This document shows positions 14,383 to 23,322 of a stretch of DNA of 64,000 nt, in pieces. Position numbers and translations under genes: made by a program. Numbering within the stretch: the stretch's first letter is position 1; each line of letters starts with the position of its first letter. The notes under the pieces were generated by a model. The model ran no database searches, had not been told where the DNA came from, and was given only the letters and a program-made list of their open reading frames with translations. The stretch spans positions 310,001 to 374,000 of the forward strand of contig NZ_FMWX01000003.1 in NCBI RefSeq assembly GCF_900103265.1. The letters run 5' to 3'. Source of the DNA: Sphingomonas sp. NFR15. Its GTDB lineage: Bacteria; Pseudomonadota; Alphaproteobacteria; Sphingomonadales; Sphingomonadaceae.

Positions 14383-16905
14383 GTGAGCACCGATCCGCTC
14401 GCCCGCTACAACGCCAAGCGCGATTTCGCGAAGACCGCCGAGCCGGCCGGGACGCTCGAACCCGGCCACGGCAACCGCTTCATCGTCCAGAAGCATGACG
14501 CGACGCGGCTGCACTGGGATTTCCGGCTCGAAATCGACGGCGTGCTCAAAAGCTGGGCGGTGACGCGCGGGCCGAGCCTCGACCCCAACGAGAAACGGCT
14601 GGCGGTGCGGACCGAGGACCATCCGCTCTCCTATGCCGATTTCGAGGGGACGATTCCGGCGGGCGAATATGGCGGCGGCACCGTGATGCTGTGGGACAGC
14701 GGCACCTGGGCGCCGATCGCGGGCAAATCCGCGAAGGATCTGGAAAAGGGGCATCTCCACTTCATCCTCGATGGCACGCGGATGAAGGGCGAATGGCTGC
14801 TGATCCGGCTGAAGCCGCGCGGCAGGGAGAAGGGCGAGAACTGGCTGCTGCGCAAGATCGACGACGCCGATGCCGGCGCGACCGATGCGCTGGTGGAAGG
14901 CGCGCTGACCAGCGTGACGACCGGGCGAACGATGGCGGAGATTGCCGAGGGGGTGAAGCCAAAAGCGTCGCCCCGGCGCAAGGGCACCCCGCAAAGTATT
15001 ACTTTGCGGGGACCCCGGAGGCCGAGGCCGGCCAAGGGGGACACGCAACCGAAGTCCCGCGCCAAACCCAGCGGCCCCGGCCTGCGCCGCGGCGACGTGG
15101 GGTTCCAGCCGCTTCAACTCGCCACGCTCGTCGATTCGGTCCCTGCCGGTTCGGGCTGGCTGCATGAGGTGAAGTATGACGGGTATCGCGCGCTCCTCGC
15201 CATCGCGGGGGGCAAGGCCAAGGTGTTCACCCGTTCGGGGCTCGACTGGACCGATAAGTTCGCCGGCATCGCCGAAGCCGCCGCCGCGCTCGACGTGGAC
15301 GATGCGCTGATCGACGGCGAGATCGTCGCGTTCAAGGACGGGCGCCCCGATTTCTCGACGCTCAAGGATGCGATCTCGTCCGGCGGCGACATGACCTTCT
15401 TCGCGTTCGATCTGCTCGCGCTCAACGGCGAGGATCTCACCAAGCTGCCCAATCTCGATCGCAAGGAGCGGCTGCGCCCGCTCATCAGCGGCGACGACGC
15501 GCGGATCCAGTTCGCCGAACATATCACCGGCAGCGGCGAGCAATTGTTCGAGACGATGTGCCACGAGGGGTTCGAGGGCGTCGTCTCGAAGCGCGCCGAT
15601 GCGCCCTATCGCGGGCGGCGCACGGCCGACTGGCTCAAGACCAAATGCATCCGCCGGCAGGAGTTCGTCATCGTCGGCTGGCTGCCCTCGGACAAGGGGC
15701 GCGGGTTTCGTTCGTTGCTGCTCGGGGTGAACGGCGCGGATGGGCTGGTCTATGCGGGCAAGGTCGGCACCGGCTTCGATGCGGCGTTGATCGACGCGCT
15801 TTCGGCCAAGCTCGCGCGCATCGAGCGCAAGACGGCGACCGTCACCGCACCGCGCGCGGCGGTGCGCGGCGCGCATTGGGTCAGCCCCAAATTGGTCGCC
15901 GAGGTCGCCTTCGCCGAGACGACGCCCGACGGCGTGCTGCGGCATTCGAGCTTCATCGGGCTTCGCGAGGACAAGGCGGCGAAGGATGTGGTGGCCGAGG
16001 TGCCGGTCGCGGTGCCCGCCTCCAATGCGGCGGCGACCCCTGAGATCCATGTCACGGTGAGCAGCCGCGACCGGCTGATCTTCCCGGATTCGGATGTGAC
16101 CAAGGGCGACCTCGCCGACTATTACGCGCAGGTCTCGCCGATCATGCTGCCGTGGGCCGCGAACCGCCCGGTCAGCCTGGTGCGCTGCCCGCAGGGGCGC
16201 GGCAAGGCGTGTTTCTTTCAGAAGCATGACGCGGGCAGTTTCGGCGACCATGTCCATCAGGTGCCGATCCGCGAGAAGGACGGATCGACCGAGAATTACC
16301 TTTATGTCGATGACGTCGACGGCCTCGTCGCCTGCGTGCAGATGGGCACGATCGAATTCCACGGCTGGGGATCGTCGGTCGCTACGCTCGAACAGCCCGA
16401 CCGGATGGTGTTCGATCTCGACCCCGACGAGGGGCTCGGTTTCGACGTGGTGCGCAAGGCGGCGGAAGACCTCAAGGATCATCTCGCCGACATCGGCCTC
16501 ACCAGCTTCGCGATGCTGTCGGGAGGCAAAGGCGTGCATGTCATCGTGCCGCTGACGCCGCAGGCCGAGTGGCCGGCGGTGAAGGATTTCGCCGACCGCT
16601 TCTCGCGCGCGCTCAGCGCGGCCGAGCCCGAACGGTTCGTCGCGACCATGTCCAAGGCGAAGCGCAAGGACCGCATCTTCATCGACTGGCTGCGCAACCA
16701 GCGCGGCGCGACCGCCGTGCTCCCCTATGTCGCGCGGGCGCGCGCCGGCGCGCCGGTGGCGGCGCCCGTGAGCTGGGCCGAATTGCGCGACATCGACCGC
16801 GCCAATCGCTGGGGCGTGCGCGACGCGGCCGAACTGGTGACGCGCGCGCGGTCACGCGCGCTCGCCGGCTGGGGCTTCGCCGATCAGGTGCTGCCCGATC
16901 TGTGA
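14383..16905 (+). CDS. ligD: Multifunctional DNA ligase D (PE-LIG-POL)
   Basis: The 840-residue NHEJ enzyme has three domains. A 3'-phosphoesterase spans about 30-185 (FIVQKHDATRLHWDFRLE). An ATP-dependent ligase spans about 245-550, with the adenylated lysine K264 in EVKYDGYRALL. A primase/polymerase spans about 560-835, with D678 and D680 of VFDLDPDEG and the SGGKGVHVIVPL motif. The start GTG 14383-14385 is preceded at five bases by GGAGG from the repeat. Residues about 195-239, between phosphoesterase and ligase, are encoded by an in-frame copy of a palindromic repeat, an unusual basic insertion in the linker. Confidence 0.95.
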   Translation: MSTDPLARYNAKRDFAKTAEPAGTLEPGHGNRFIVQKHDATRLHWDFRLEIDGVLKSWAVTRGPSLDPNEKRLAVRTEDHPLSYADFEGTIPAGEYGGGTVMLWDSGTWAPIAGKSAKDLEKGHLHFILDGTRMKGEWLLIRLKPRGREKGENWLLRKIDDADAGATDALVEGALTSVTTGRTMAEIAEGVKPKASPRRKGTPQSITLRGPRRPRPAKGDTQPKSRAKPSGPGLRRGDVGFQPLQLATLVDSVPAGSGWLHEVKYDGYRALLAIAGGKAKVFTRSGLDWTDKFAGIAEAAAALDVDDALIDGEIVAFKDGRPDFSTLKDAISSGGDMTFFAFDLLALNGEDLTKLPNLDRKERLRPLISGDDARIQFAEHITGSGEQLFETMCHEGFEGVVSKRADAPYRGRRTADWLKTKCIRRQEFVIVGWLPSDKGRGFRSLLLGVNGADGLVYAGKVGTGFDAALIDALSAKLARIERKTATVTAPRAAVRGAHWVSPKLVAEVAFAETTPDGVLRHSSFIGLREDKAAKDVVAEVPVAVPASNAAATPEIHVTVSSRDRLIFPDSDVTKGDLADYYAQVSPIMLPWAANRPVSLVRCPQGRGKACFFQKHDAGSFGDHVHQVPIREKDGSTENYLYVDDVDGLVACVQMGTIEFHGWGSSVATLEQPDRMVFDLDPDEGLGFDVVRKAAEDLKDHLADIGLTSFAMLSGGKGVHVIVPLTPQAEWPAVKDFADRFSRALSAAEPERFVATMSKAKRKDRIFIDWLRNQRGATAVLPYVARARAGAPVAAPVSWAELRDIDRANRWGVRDAAELVTRARSRALAGWGFADQVLPDL
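14966..15097. repeat. 132-bp palindromic repeat, copy B, inside the ligD coding sequence
   Basis: It begins CGTCGCCCCGGCG and ends CGCCGCGGCGACG, matching copy A at 6166-6291. The internal hairpin is CCCCGCAAAGT / ACTTTGCGGGG. Compared with copy A the stem bases differ, but pairing is kept. Its length is a multiple of three (44 codons) and the frame stays open, giving a Pro/Arg/Lys/Gly-rich peptide. Confidence 0.8.
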
Positions 16906-17001
16906 ACGCGGTTGCGCGCGCGGCGGCTTTGTGGGACGCCGCGCTGCGATGCCAAGGGCGATGACGAGGGGCGTGACAGTGCCGACGCGAAAGCCTGAGT
17001 C

Positions 17002-19482
17002 GTGGCGCCGCTGAGCGCGACGAGCCTGTTCGATCCGTCGATCCACGCCAGGCGCTGGATCGACGACTATTGCGCGCGGCGTCGCGCCGGCGACGTGCTG
17101 TGCGACACGCGCGAAAGCGCGGCGTGGGCGGCAATGTTCGAGGAAGTCGCCACCGTCGCCGGCGACGATCTCGGCCAGGCGCGCGAACGCGTCCAGCATC
17201 ATGCCGAGGATATCGGCACCGGTTTCAGCATCCCCGGCGACACCGAGGAGCGGCCCTGGCCGCTCTCGCCGGTGCCGCTGCTGATCGGGAGCGCGGAATG
17301 GGCGCACATCTCCGCCGGGGTGGTCCAGCGCGCCGAGCTGCTCGAACACGTCGTCGCCGATCTCTACGGCGGGGCCAAGCTGGTCGAAAAGGGGCTGATC
17401 CCCGCGACGCTCACCGCCGGCAGCCCGTTCTACCTGCGGCCGATGGCGGGGCTGCGCCCACCCGGCGACCACCATCTCTATTTCGTCGCCTTCGATCTCG
17501 GCCGCGGGCCGACCGGCGAGTGGCGCGTGCTCGCCGATCATCTGCGCGCGCCCGCCGGCGCGGGCTATGCGCTGGAAAACCGGCTCGCCATCAGCCGCGC
17601 GTTCGGCGGGCTTCAGGCCAAGCTCAACATCGAGCGGCACGCGCCCTTCTTCGCCGCGTTCCGCGATGGCCTCGCCGCCGCGTGCCGGCGCAGCGAGCCG
17701 CGCATCGGGCTGCTGACGCCGGGGCGCTACAGCATCTCCTATGCCGAACAGGCGCATCTCGCGCGCTATCTCGGCTTCCTGTTCGTCGAGGGCGCCGATC
17801 TCGCGGCGCTCGAGGATAAATTGTATGTCCGCACGATCGGCGGGCTCAAGCGCATCGACGCGATTTGGCACCGGATCGACCCGCGCTTCCTCGATCCGCT
17901 CGCGCTCGATTCGCATTCGCAGATCGGCGTGCCCGGACTGGTCGATGCGATGGCGGCGGGCAACGCCGTCGTCGCCAACGCGCCGGGCGCGGGCGTGCCC
18001 GAATCGGCGGCGTTCGCGGCGTTCCTGCCGCGCATCTGCGCGCGCGAGACCGGACGCGACCTGATCCTCCCCAACATCGCGACCTGGTGGTGCGGGCAGG
18101 ACCGCGCGCGCGCCACCGTGATCGAGGATATCGACAATCTGCTGATCGGCCCCGCGTTCGGCGTGCGGCCGCTCGGGCTCGACGGCCTCGCTCCGGTGCC
18201 CGGCGCGGAGATCACCGGCGCGGCGCGCGATCGGCTGTTCGCCGACATGGCGCTGCGCCCGCAGGATTATGTCGGGCAGGAGATCGTGCGGCTCTCGACC
18301 ATGCCGGTCGTCACCGAGGCGGGGCTGGTGCCGCGCCCGTTCACGCTGCGCGTGTTCGCGGCGCGCGGGGCCGATGGGCACTGGACGGTGATGCCGGGCG
18401 GTTTCGCGCGGATCGGCGCCGCGCCCGACGTGCGCGCCTCGGTGATGGGGGAGGGCACCTGGTCCGCCGATGTCGCGATCCACGGGCCGGAGCCGGTCGA
18501 CGCGGTCTCGCTGCTGCCGCCCGCCGACACCGTCCATATCCGCCGCAACCCCGGCACGCTGCCGAGCCGCGTCGCGGACAATTTCTTCTGGCTGGGCCGC
18601 TATCTCGAACGCGGCGAGGCGTTGCTCAACATCATCCGCGTGATGCTCGGCAATTCGATCGACGCCGATGCCGGTGGTGCGCTCGGACCCGAGACGATCG
18701 GACGGCTGGTCGCGCTGGTCGTCAACGGTGGCGGCGCGACCGCGCCCGCCAGCCTCAAGCGCGGCGACCTGATGCAGTTCGTCCGCACCGCGCTGGAGAG
18801 CGAGGAGACGCATAGCGTCCGCGCGATCAACCGGCTCGCGCGCGGGATCGGCAAGGGGTCACGCGACCGGCTCGCGGCGGATTTCGTGCGGCTGCTCGAC
18901 GCGCCTTACCCGACGCGCGGCGGCATGCTCGATCGCACCGGATCGCTCCAGCGCCGCTATGCCGCGCTCGCCGGGCTGTCGGCCGAACATATGGGGCGCA
19001 CCGCCGCCTGGCGCTTCCACGATCTCGGCCGCCGCATCGAGCGCGCGCTGACGATGGCGCGCGCGGTGCCGGCGTTCGGCATGGCGGGCACCGGCAGCGA
19101 CGATCTTTCGACGCTGCTCGACCTCGCCGACAGCCAGATCAGCTATCGCCAGCGCTATCTGACCGGAATCGCGCGCGTGCCGGTGGTCGATCTCGTCGCG
19201 CTCGATCCGGGCAACCCGCGCAGCCTCGCCTATCAGATCGAGCGGATCGTCGAACATCTGCGCGCGCTGCCGGTTCTCGGCGACGACGGGATGGAGGAGG
19301 ACCAGCAGGCGCAGGCCAACACGCTGCTCGCCGGCGTGCTCACCGCCAACGCCGCGCGGCTGAGCGAGCCGGTGCTCAAACAGGTCGAACGGCGGCTGTA
19401 CGGCCTGTCCGACGCGATCGCCCGTCGCTATTTCCTGCAGGGTGCCGAGCCGCTGCGCGCGGCGGGGATGACGCTGGCGTGA
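17002..19482 (+). CDS. Circularly permuted ATP-grasp protein fused to an alpha-E domain
   Basis: The 826-residue protein joins two families usually encoded by separate genes. Residues about 60-500 are the circularly permuted ATP-grasp family (LYGGAKLVEKGLIPATL, LYVRTIGGLKRIDAIWHRID, IGVPGLVDAMAAGNAVVANA, LPNIATWWCGQD). Residues about 515-826 are the helical alpha-E domain (DNFFWLGRYLERGEALL). Such ATP-grasps are predicted peptide-bond or amide ligases acting with a transglutaminase-like partner; the substrate is unknown. The start is GTG 17002 with a weak ribosome site. The transglutaminase-like gene follows after 22 bp, implying an operon. Confidence 0.88.
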   Translation: MAPLSATSLFDPSIHARRWIDDYCARRRAGDVLCDTRESAAWAAMFEEVATVAGDDLGQARERVQHHAEDIGTGFSIPGDTEERPWPLSPVPLLIGSAEWAHISAGVVQRAELLEHVVADLYGGAKLVEKGLIPATLTAGSPFYLRPMAGLRPPGDHHLYFVAFDLGRGPTGEWRVLADHLRAPAGAGYALENRLAISRAFGGLQAKLNIERHAPFFAAFRDGLAAACRRSEPRIGLLTPGRYSISYAEQAHLARYLGFLFVEGADLAALEDKLYVRTIGGLKRIDAIWHRIDPRFLDPLALDSHSQIGVPGLVDAMAAGNAVVANAPGAGVPESAAFAAFLPRICARETGRDLILPNIATWWCGQDRARATVIEDIDNLLIGPAFGVRPLGLDGLAPVPGAEITGAARDRLFADMALRPQDYVGQEIVRLSTMPVVTEAGLVPRPFTLRVFAARGADGHWTVMPGGFARIGAAPDVRASVMGEGTWSADVAIHGPEPVDAVSLLPPADTVHIRRNPGTLPSRVADNFFWLGRYLERGEALLNIIRVMLGNSIDADAGGALGPETIGRLVALVVNGGGATAPASLKRGDLMQFVRTALESEETHSVRAINRLARGIGKGSRDRLAADFVRLLDAPYPTRGGMLDRTGSLQRRYAALAGLSAEHMGRTAAWRFHDLGRRIERALTMARAVPAFGMAGTGSDDLSTLLDLADSQISYRQRYLTGIARVPVVDLVALDPGNPRSLAYQIERIVEHLRALPVLGDDGMEEDQQAQANTLLAGVLTANAARLSEPVLKQVERRLYGLSDAIARRYFLQGAEPLRAAGMTLA

Positions 19483-19504
19483 GCGGGCGCGAGAGGTGGC
19501 GCGG

Positions 19505-20398
19505 ATGATCTACGACATCCGCCACATCACCCGGTTCGATTATCAGGGATCGGTGCGGTTCGCGCGCTGCAACCTGCGGCTGAAGCCGATCGGCTGGCCG
19601 GGGCAGACGCTGCTCGACTATACGCTGGCGATCTCGCCCTCCGGCCGCACCTTCCCGGCGCGCGCGGAGGCGGGGCTCGCGCTCGTCATGCGGCTGGTGG
19701 TCGAAGACCCGGTCAAGTTCCTGTCGATCGAGAGCATCTCGCGCATCGCGGTCGATCGGCCTGTGCCGGTGCCGTCGCCCGACGACCCCACGCTCGCCGA
19801 GGTCGCCGCCGCCGCGCGCGCCAGCCGCGATCCTTCGGCGGCGGGGCCGGCGGCCTATCTGTTCCCGTCCCCCCGGATCGCGCTCGACCGCGAGATCGGC
19901 GATTGGTGCGCGGTCGATCTCGATCCCGATCGCGGGGTGCTCGAAGCCGGCATGGCGCTCGCGCGGCGAATCCGCCGCGAGTTCCGGTTCGATCCCGAGG
20001 CGACGCTGATCGACACCAGCCCGCACGAAGCCTTCGTCAAGCGCGCGGGCGTGTGCCAGGATCTCGCGCAGATCATGATAACCGGACTGCGCACCGCCGG
20101 GCTGCCCGCCGCTTACGCCTCCGGCTATATCCGCACGATCCCGCCGCCGGGCAAGGCGCGGCTGGTCGGCGCCGACGCGACCCATGCGTGGGTGCTCTTG
20201 TGGTGCGGCGCGCGGATCGGCTGGGTCGGGCTCGATCCCACCAACGGCATCTGGATGGCGAACGACCATATCGTCATGGCGATCGGCCGCGATTACGGCG
20301 ACATCGCGCCGATCGACGGCATCGTGCTCGGCGCGGGCGCGCAGAAGCTCGACGTGAGCGTGGATGTCGCGCCGCGGATGGAGGAAGCGGCGGCGTAA
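19505..20398 (+). CDS. Transglutaminase-like (Bacterial N-terminal + core) protein
   Basis: The 297-residue protein begins MIYDIRHITRFDYQGSV, the bacterial transglutaminase N-terminal region, followed by the papain-like core with C184 (RAGVCQD), H227 (ADATHAWV) and D244 (GLDPTNG). It is cytoplasmic: no signal peptide is seen. I chose ATG 19505 because GAGAGG lies about ten bases upstream; GTG 19496 is too close to that site. In the family these proteins are predicted amidases or peptidases that work with the upstream ATP-grasp/alpha-E partner, perhaps as a ligase/hydrolase pair. The function is not established. Confidence 0.88.
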   Translation: MIYDIRHITRFDYQGSVRFARCNLRLKPIGWPGQTLLDYTLAISPSGRTFPARAEAGLALVMRLVVEDPVKFLSIESISRIAVDRPVPVPSPDDPTLAEVAAAARASRDPSAAGPAAYLFPSPRIALDREIGDWCAVDLDPDRGVLEAGMALARRIRREFRFDPEATLIDTSPHEAFVKRAGVCQDLAQIMITGLRTAGLPAAYASGYIRTIPPPGKARLVGADATHAWVLLWCGARIGWVGLDPTNGIWMANDHIVMAIGRDYGDIAPIDGIVLGAGAQKLDVSVDVAPRMEEAAA

Positions 20399-20409
20399 CG
20401 CTCTCTGCC

Positions 20410-20476
20410 CCGTTCGCCCTGAACTCGTCGAAGGGCGTGTTCCGGGCACGTGCTTCGACAGGCTAGGCACGAACGG
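20410..20476. repeat. REPIN-like inverted repeat
   Basis: The left arm CCGTTCGCCCTGAACTCGTC and right arm GCTTCGACAGGCTAGGCACG then AACGG form an imperfect inverted pair just after the transglutaminase gene and upstream of the DnaJ-like gene. It belongs to the same family as the elements near 4.3, 9.7, 25.2 and 54.8 kb. Confidence 0.65.
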
Positions 20477-20558
20477 TTTGAAAGTCAGCGCGCTGCACGC
20501 AATTGCGTTTGGCGCTCCAAGACACCAAATGAACCTGTAGTATCAACCGGGGAAGACC

Positions 20559-21482
20559 GTGGCCGATCCATATACGACGCTCGGCGTGGCGCGAGACGCC
20601 GGCGAGGCCGACATCAAGAAAGCCTATCGCAAGCTCGCGAAGGAACTGCATCCCGACCGCAACACGGACAATCCGAAGGCGGCGGAGCGGTTCAGCCAGG
20701 TGACGCAGGCCTATGACCTGCTCAACGACAAGGACAAGCGCGCGCGGTTCGATCGCGGCGAGATCGACGCCGATGGCAATCCGACCGCGCCGTTCGGCTT
20801 CGGCGGCGGCGCGCCCGGCGGCTTTCGCCACGGCGAGCAGTCGTTCGATTTCGGCGCGGGCGGTGACCCCAGCGACCTGTTCGAAGGGCTGTTCGGCGGA
20901 CGCGGCGGGTTCGCGGGCGGGTTCGGCGGCTTCGGGCGGCGCCAGCAGCAGCCCAAGGGCAGCAACGTCCTCTACACCCTCGCCGTCCCCTTCGAGGATG
21001 CCGCGACGCTCGTGCCGCAGCGGCTGCGGCTCGCCGATGGCAAGACGATCGACCTCAAATTGCCCGCCAATCTGGAGAACGGCACGCAGATGCGGCTCGC
21101 CGGGCGCGGGCAGCCGGGGCCGGGCGGCGCCGGTGACGGCATCGTCAAGATCGAGATCCAGCCGCACCGCTTCTTCACGCGCGACGGCGACAATGTCCGG
21201 CTCGATCTGCCGGTGAGCCTGTCCGAAGCGGTGCTCGGCGCGTCGGTGCGCGTGCCGACCGTGGAGGGCGCGGTGATGCTGACCGTCCCCAAGAACTCGA
21301 CGTCGGGCAAGACGCTGCGGCTGCGCGGGCGCGGTTTCCACAAGGCGGACGGCAGCGGGCGCGGCGACCAGCTCGTCACGCTGATGGTCGATCTGCCGGT
21401 CGGCGACGACGCGCTGGTGGAGTTCGTGCAGGGCTGGAAAGACCAGGACAAGAGGAACCCGCGCGGCAATCTGGGCGTCTAG
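20559..21482 (+). CDS. DnaJ-class molecular chaperone without zinc finger (CbpA-like)
   Basis: The 307-residue protein has an N-terminal J domain (YTTLGVARDAGEADIKKAYR) with the HPD motif at 31-33, a Gly/Phe-rich linker at about 75-130, and a DnaJ C-terminal substrate-binding region (KGSNVLYTLAVPFEDA, NLENGTQMRLAGRGQPG). The CxxCxGxG zinc repeats of DnaJ are absent, so it is a CbpA-type J protein that would stimulate DnaK ATPase. The start is GTG 20559, with GGGGAAG ahead of it. The BrkB-like gene follows by six bases. Confidence 0.9.
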   Translation: MADPYTTLGVARDAGEADIKKAYRKLAKELHPDRNTDNPKAAERFSQVTQAYDLLNDKDKRARFDRGEIDADGNPTAPFGFGGGAPGGFRHGEQSFDFGAGGDPSDLFEGLFGGRGGFAGGFGGFGRRQQQPKGSNVLYTLAVPFEDAATLVPQRLRLADGKTIDLKLPANLENGTQMRLAGRGQPGPGGAGDGIVKIEIQPHRFFTRDGDNVRLDLPVSLSEAVLGASVRVPTVEGAVMLTVPKNSTSGKTLRLRGRGFHKADGSGRGDQLVTLMVDLPVGDDALVEFVQGWKDQDKRNPRGNLGV

Positions 21483-21488
21483 GGACGC

Positions 21489-22436
21489 ATGTCGCACATT
21501 TCCCCCTACTCGCCCGAGGAACGCGGACGGCACGGCGAGGGGGGGGACGGCCTCAAAGCGCGGAGCGGCGGGCTCAAGCCGCTCGCTTACGCGTGGCTGG
21601 TGTTGAAGCGCGTGCTGATGGGCGTGTTCTCGGACGGGTTCATCCACGCCGGCAATCTCGCCTATCTGGCGCTGCTGACGGTGTTTCCGTTCTTCATCCT
21701 GGCGGCGGTGATCGCGTCCGCGCTCGGGCAGAGCGCCGAGACGCAGCGGGCGGTCGCCTCGTTCCTGCACGTGCTGCCGCCCTCGGTCGCCGATCTGCTG
21801 CGCGATCCGATCCAGCATGTGCTGGCGGCGCGACGGGGCAGTTCGCTCGCCTGGCTCGGCGCGCTGGTCGCGCTGTGGAGCGTCGCCAGCTTCGTCGAGA
21901 CGATTCGCGACATCTTCCGCCGCGCCTATGGCGTCAAATCGACCAAGCCGTTCTGGCATTACCGGCTGAGTTCGATGGCGGTCATCATCGCCTCGGTGGT
22001 CCTCGCGGTGTTCTCGTTCATCGTGCAGGGCGTGCTCGTCGCCGCCGAGCAGTTCATCTACACCGTGCTGCCCTTCTCGCGGGATGTCGCCGGCTGGGTG
22101 GGACTGTCGCGCGCGATTCCGGGCGTGGTGATGTTCATCGCGCTCTACATGCTGTTCCTGTCGGTGACGCCGTCGAAATACCGCTTCCACAGCCGGGCGC
22201 CGGAATGGCCGGGCGCGCTGTTCACCGCCGGCTGGTGGCTGTCGATCACCGCGCTGCTGCCGATCGTGCTGTCGCGGCTCGCCGATTACGATCTCACCTA
22301 CGGCAGCCTCGCCGGGGTCATCATCACCTTGTTGTTCTTCTTTTTGGTCGGCCTCGGCATCGTGTTCGGCGCGCACCTCAACGCGGCACTGGCGGAACCG
22401 CCCCCGACGGGAGTAGAGACACCGCAAGAGGCGTGA
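21489..22436 (+). CDS. YihY/BrkB-family inner membrane protein
   Basis: The 315-residue protein has a charged N-terminal tail and about six hydrophobic helices. It carries family segments GNLAYLALLTVFPFFILAAV near the first helix, SLAWLGALVALWSVASFVET, and a late RAPEWPGALFTAGWWLSITA. YihY/BrkB proteins are inner membrane proteins of unsettled function; older annotation as tRNA-processing ribonuclease BN is mistaken. It is closely packed between the DnaJ-like gene and fabI, so it may be cotranscribed with either. Confidence 0.88.
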   Translation: MSHISPYSPEERGRHGEGGDGLKARSGGLKPLAYAWLVLKRVLMGVFSDGFIHAGNLAYLALLTVFPFFILAAVIASALGQSAETQRAVASFLHVLPPSVADLLRDPIQHVLAARRGSSLAWLGALVALWSVASFVETIRDIFRRAYGVKSTKPFWHYRLSSMAVIIASVVLAVFSFIVQGVLVAAEQFIYTVLPFSRDVAGWVGLSRAIPGVVMFIALYMLFLSVTPSKYRFHSRAPEWPGALFTAGWWLSITALLPIVLSRLADYDLTYGSLAGVIITLLFFFLVGLGIVFGAHLNAALAEPPPTGVETPQEA

Positions 22437-22455
22437 CAACGGGGACTGCACAAGC

Positions 22456-23259
22456 GTGAACGAATTGATGAAGGGCAAACGCGGGCTCATCATGGGGCTG
22501 GCCAATGATCGCTCGCTTGCCTGGGGGATCGCGAAGAAGTTGAGCGAGGCCGGCGCGGAACTGGCGTTCAGCTATCAGGGCGAGGCGATGGAGAAGCGGG
22601 TGCGCCCGCTCGCCGAACAGCTCGGCGTGGCGCGGCTGTTCGATTGCGACGTGAGCGACATGGCCGCGCTCGACGCGACGTTCGCGGCGCTTGCCGTCGA
22701 ATGGCCGACGATCGACTTCGTCGTCCACGCGATCGGCTTTTCGGACAAGAACGAGCTGCGCGGCCGCTTCATGGACACCAGCCTCGACAATTTCCTGCTG
22801 ACCATGAACGTCTCGGTCTATTCTTTCGTCGCGGTCGCGCAAAGGGCCGCGGCGATGATGCCGAACGGCGGCGCGCTGCTGACGCTCAGCTATTACGGCG
22901 CCGAGAAGGTGATCCCGCATTACAACGTGATGGGCGTCGCCAAGGCCGCGCTCGAGACCAGCGTGCAATATCTCGCGGTCGATCTCGGCCGCGACAACAT
23001 CCGCGTCAACGCGATCTCGGCCGGGCCGATCAAGACGCTGGCGGCGAGCGGGATCGGCGACTTCCGGCTGATCCTCAAGTGGAACGAGCTCAACTCGCCC
23101 TTGAAGCGCAACGTGACGATCGAGGATGTCGGCGGCGCCGGGCTGTACCTGCTCAGCGACCTCGCGAGCGGCGTGACCGGCGAGACGCACCATGTCGATG
23201 CCGGCTACAATGTGATCGGGATGAAGGCCGAGGACGCGCCGGATATCGCGCTGGTGTGA
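22456..23259 (+). CDS. fabI: Enoyl-[acyl-carrier-protein] reductase (NADH), FabI
   Basis: The 267-residue SDR-fold enzyme performs the last reduction in each fatty-acid elongation cycle. The N-terminal GLANDRSLAWGIAKKL motif is the FabI cofactor-binding signature. The catalytic Tyr-x6-Lys pair is Y156/K163 and ISAGPIKTLAASGI is the substrate-loop region. The start is GTG 22456 (MNELMKGKRG); ATG 22468 would drop four residues. Its stop lies four bases before the left repeat flanking the DUF559 gene. Confidence 0.95.
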   Translation: MNELMKGKRGLIMGLANDRSLAWGIAKKLSEAGAELAFSYQGEAMEKRVRPLAEQLGVARLFDCDVSDMAALDATFAALAVEWPTIDFVVHAIGFSDKNELRGRFMDTSLDNFLLTMNVSVYSFVAVAQRAAAMMPNGGALLTLSYYGAEKVIPHYNVMGVAKAALETSVQYLAVDLGRDNIRVNAISAGPIKTLAASGIGDFRLILKWNELNSPLKRNVTIEDVGGAGLYLLSDLASGVTGETHHVDAGYNVIGMKAEDAPDIALV

Positions 23260-23262
23260 TGG

Positions 23263-23322
23263 CCCTCTCCCTGAAGGGGAGAGGGAGGGGCCCGCCGCCG
23301 CAGGCGGTGGGAGGGTGAGGGG
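23263..23322. repeat. Left inverted repeat of the DUF559 cassette
   Basis: This 60-bp element starts CCCTCTCCCTGAAGGGGAGA and ends GTGGGAGGGTGAGGGG, with an internal CCGCC-GCA-GGCGG hairpin. Its last bases abut the ATG of the DUF559 gene and provide GAGGG seven bases before the start. A near reverse-complement copy is at 23668-23730. Confidence 0.85.

Noticed and set aside
13273..16539. A 1088-codon open frame on the minus strand opposite ku and ligD
   Set aside because: It is antisense to two clearly recognised proteins; its composition (Arg, His, Asp, Leu runs) is that of reverse-strand reading of high-GC codons and it shows no domain.
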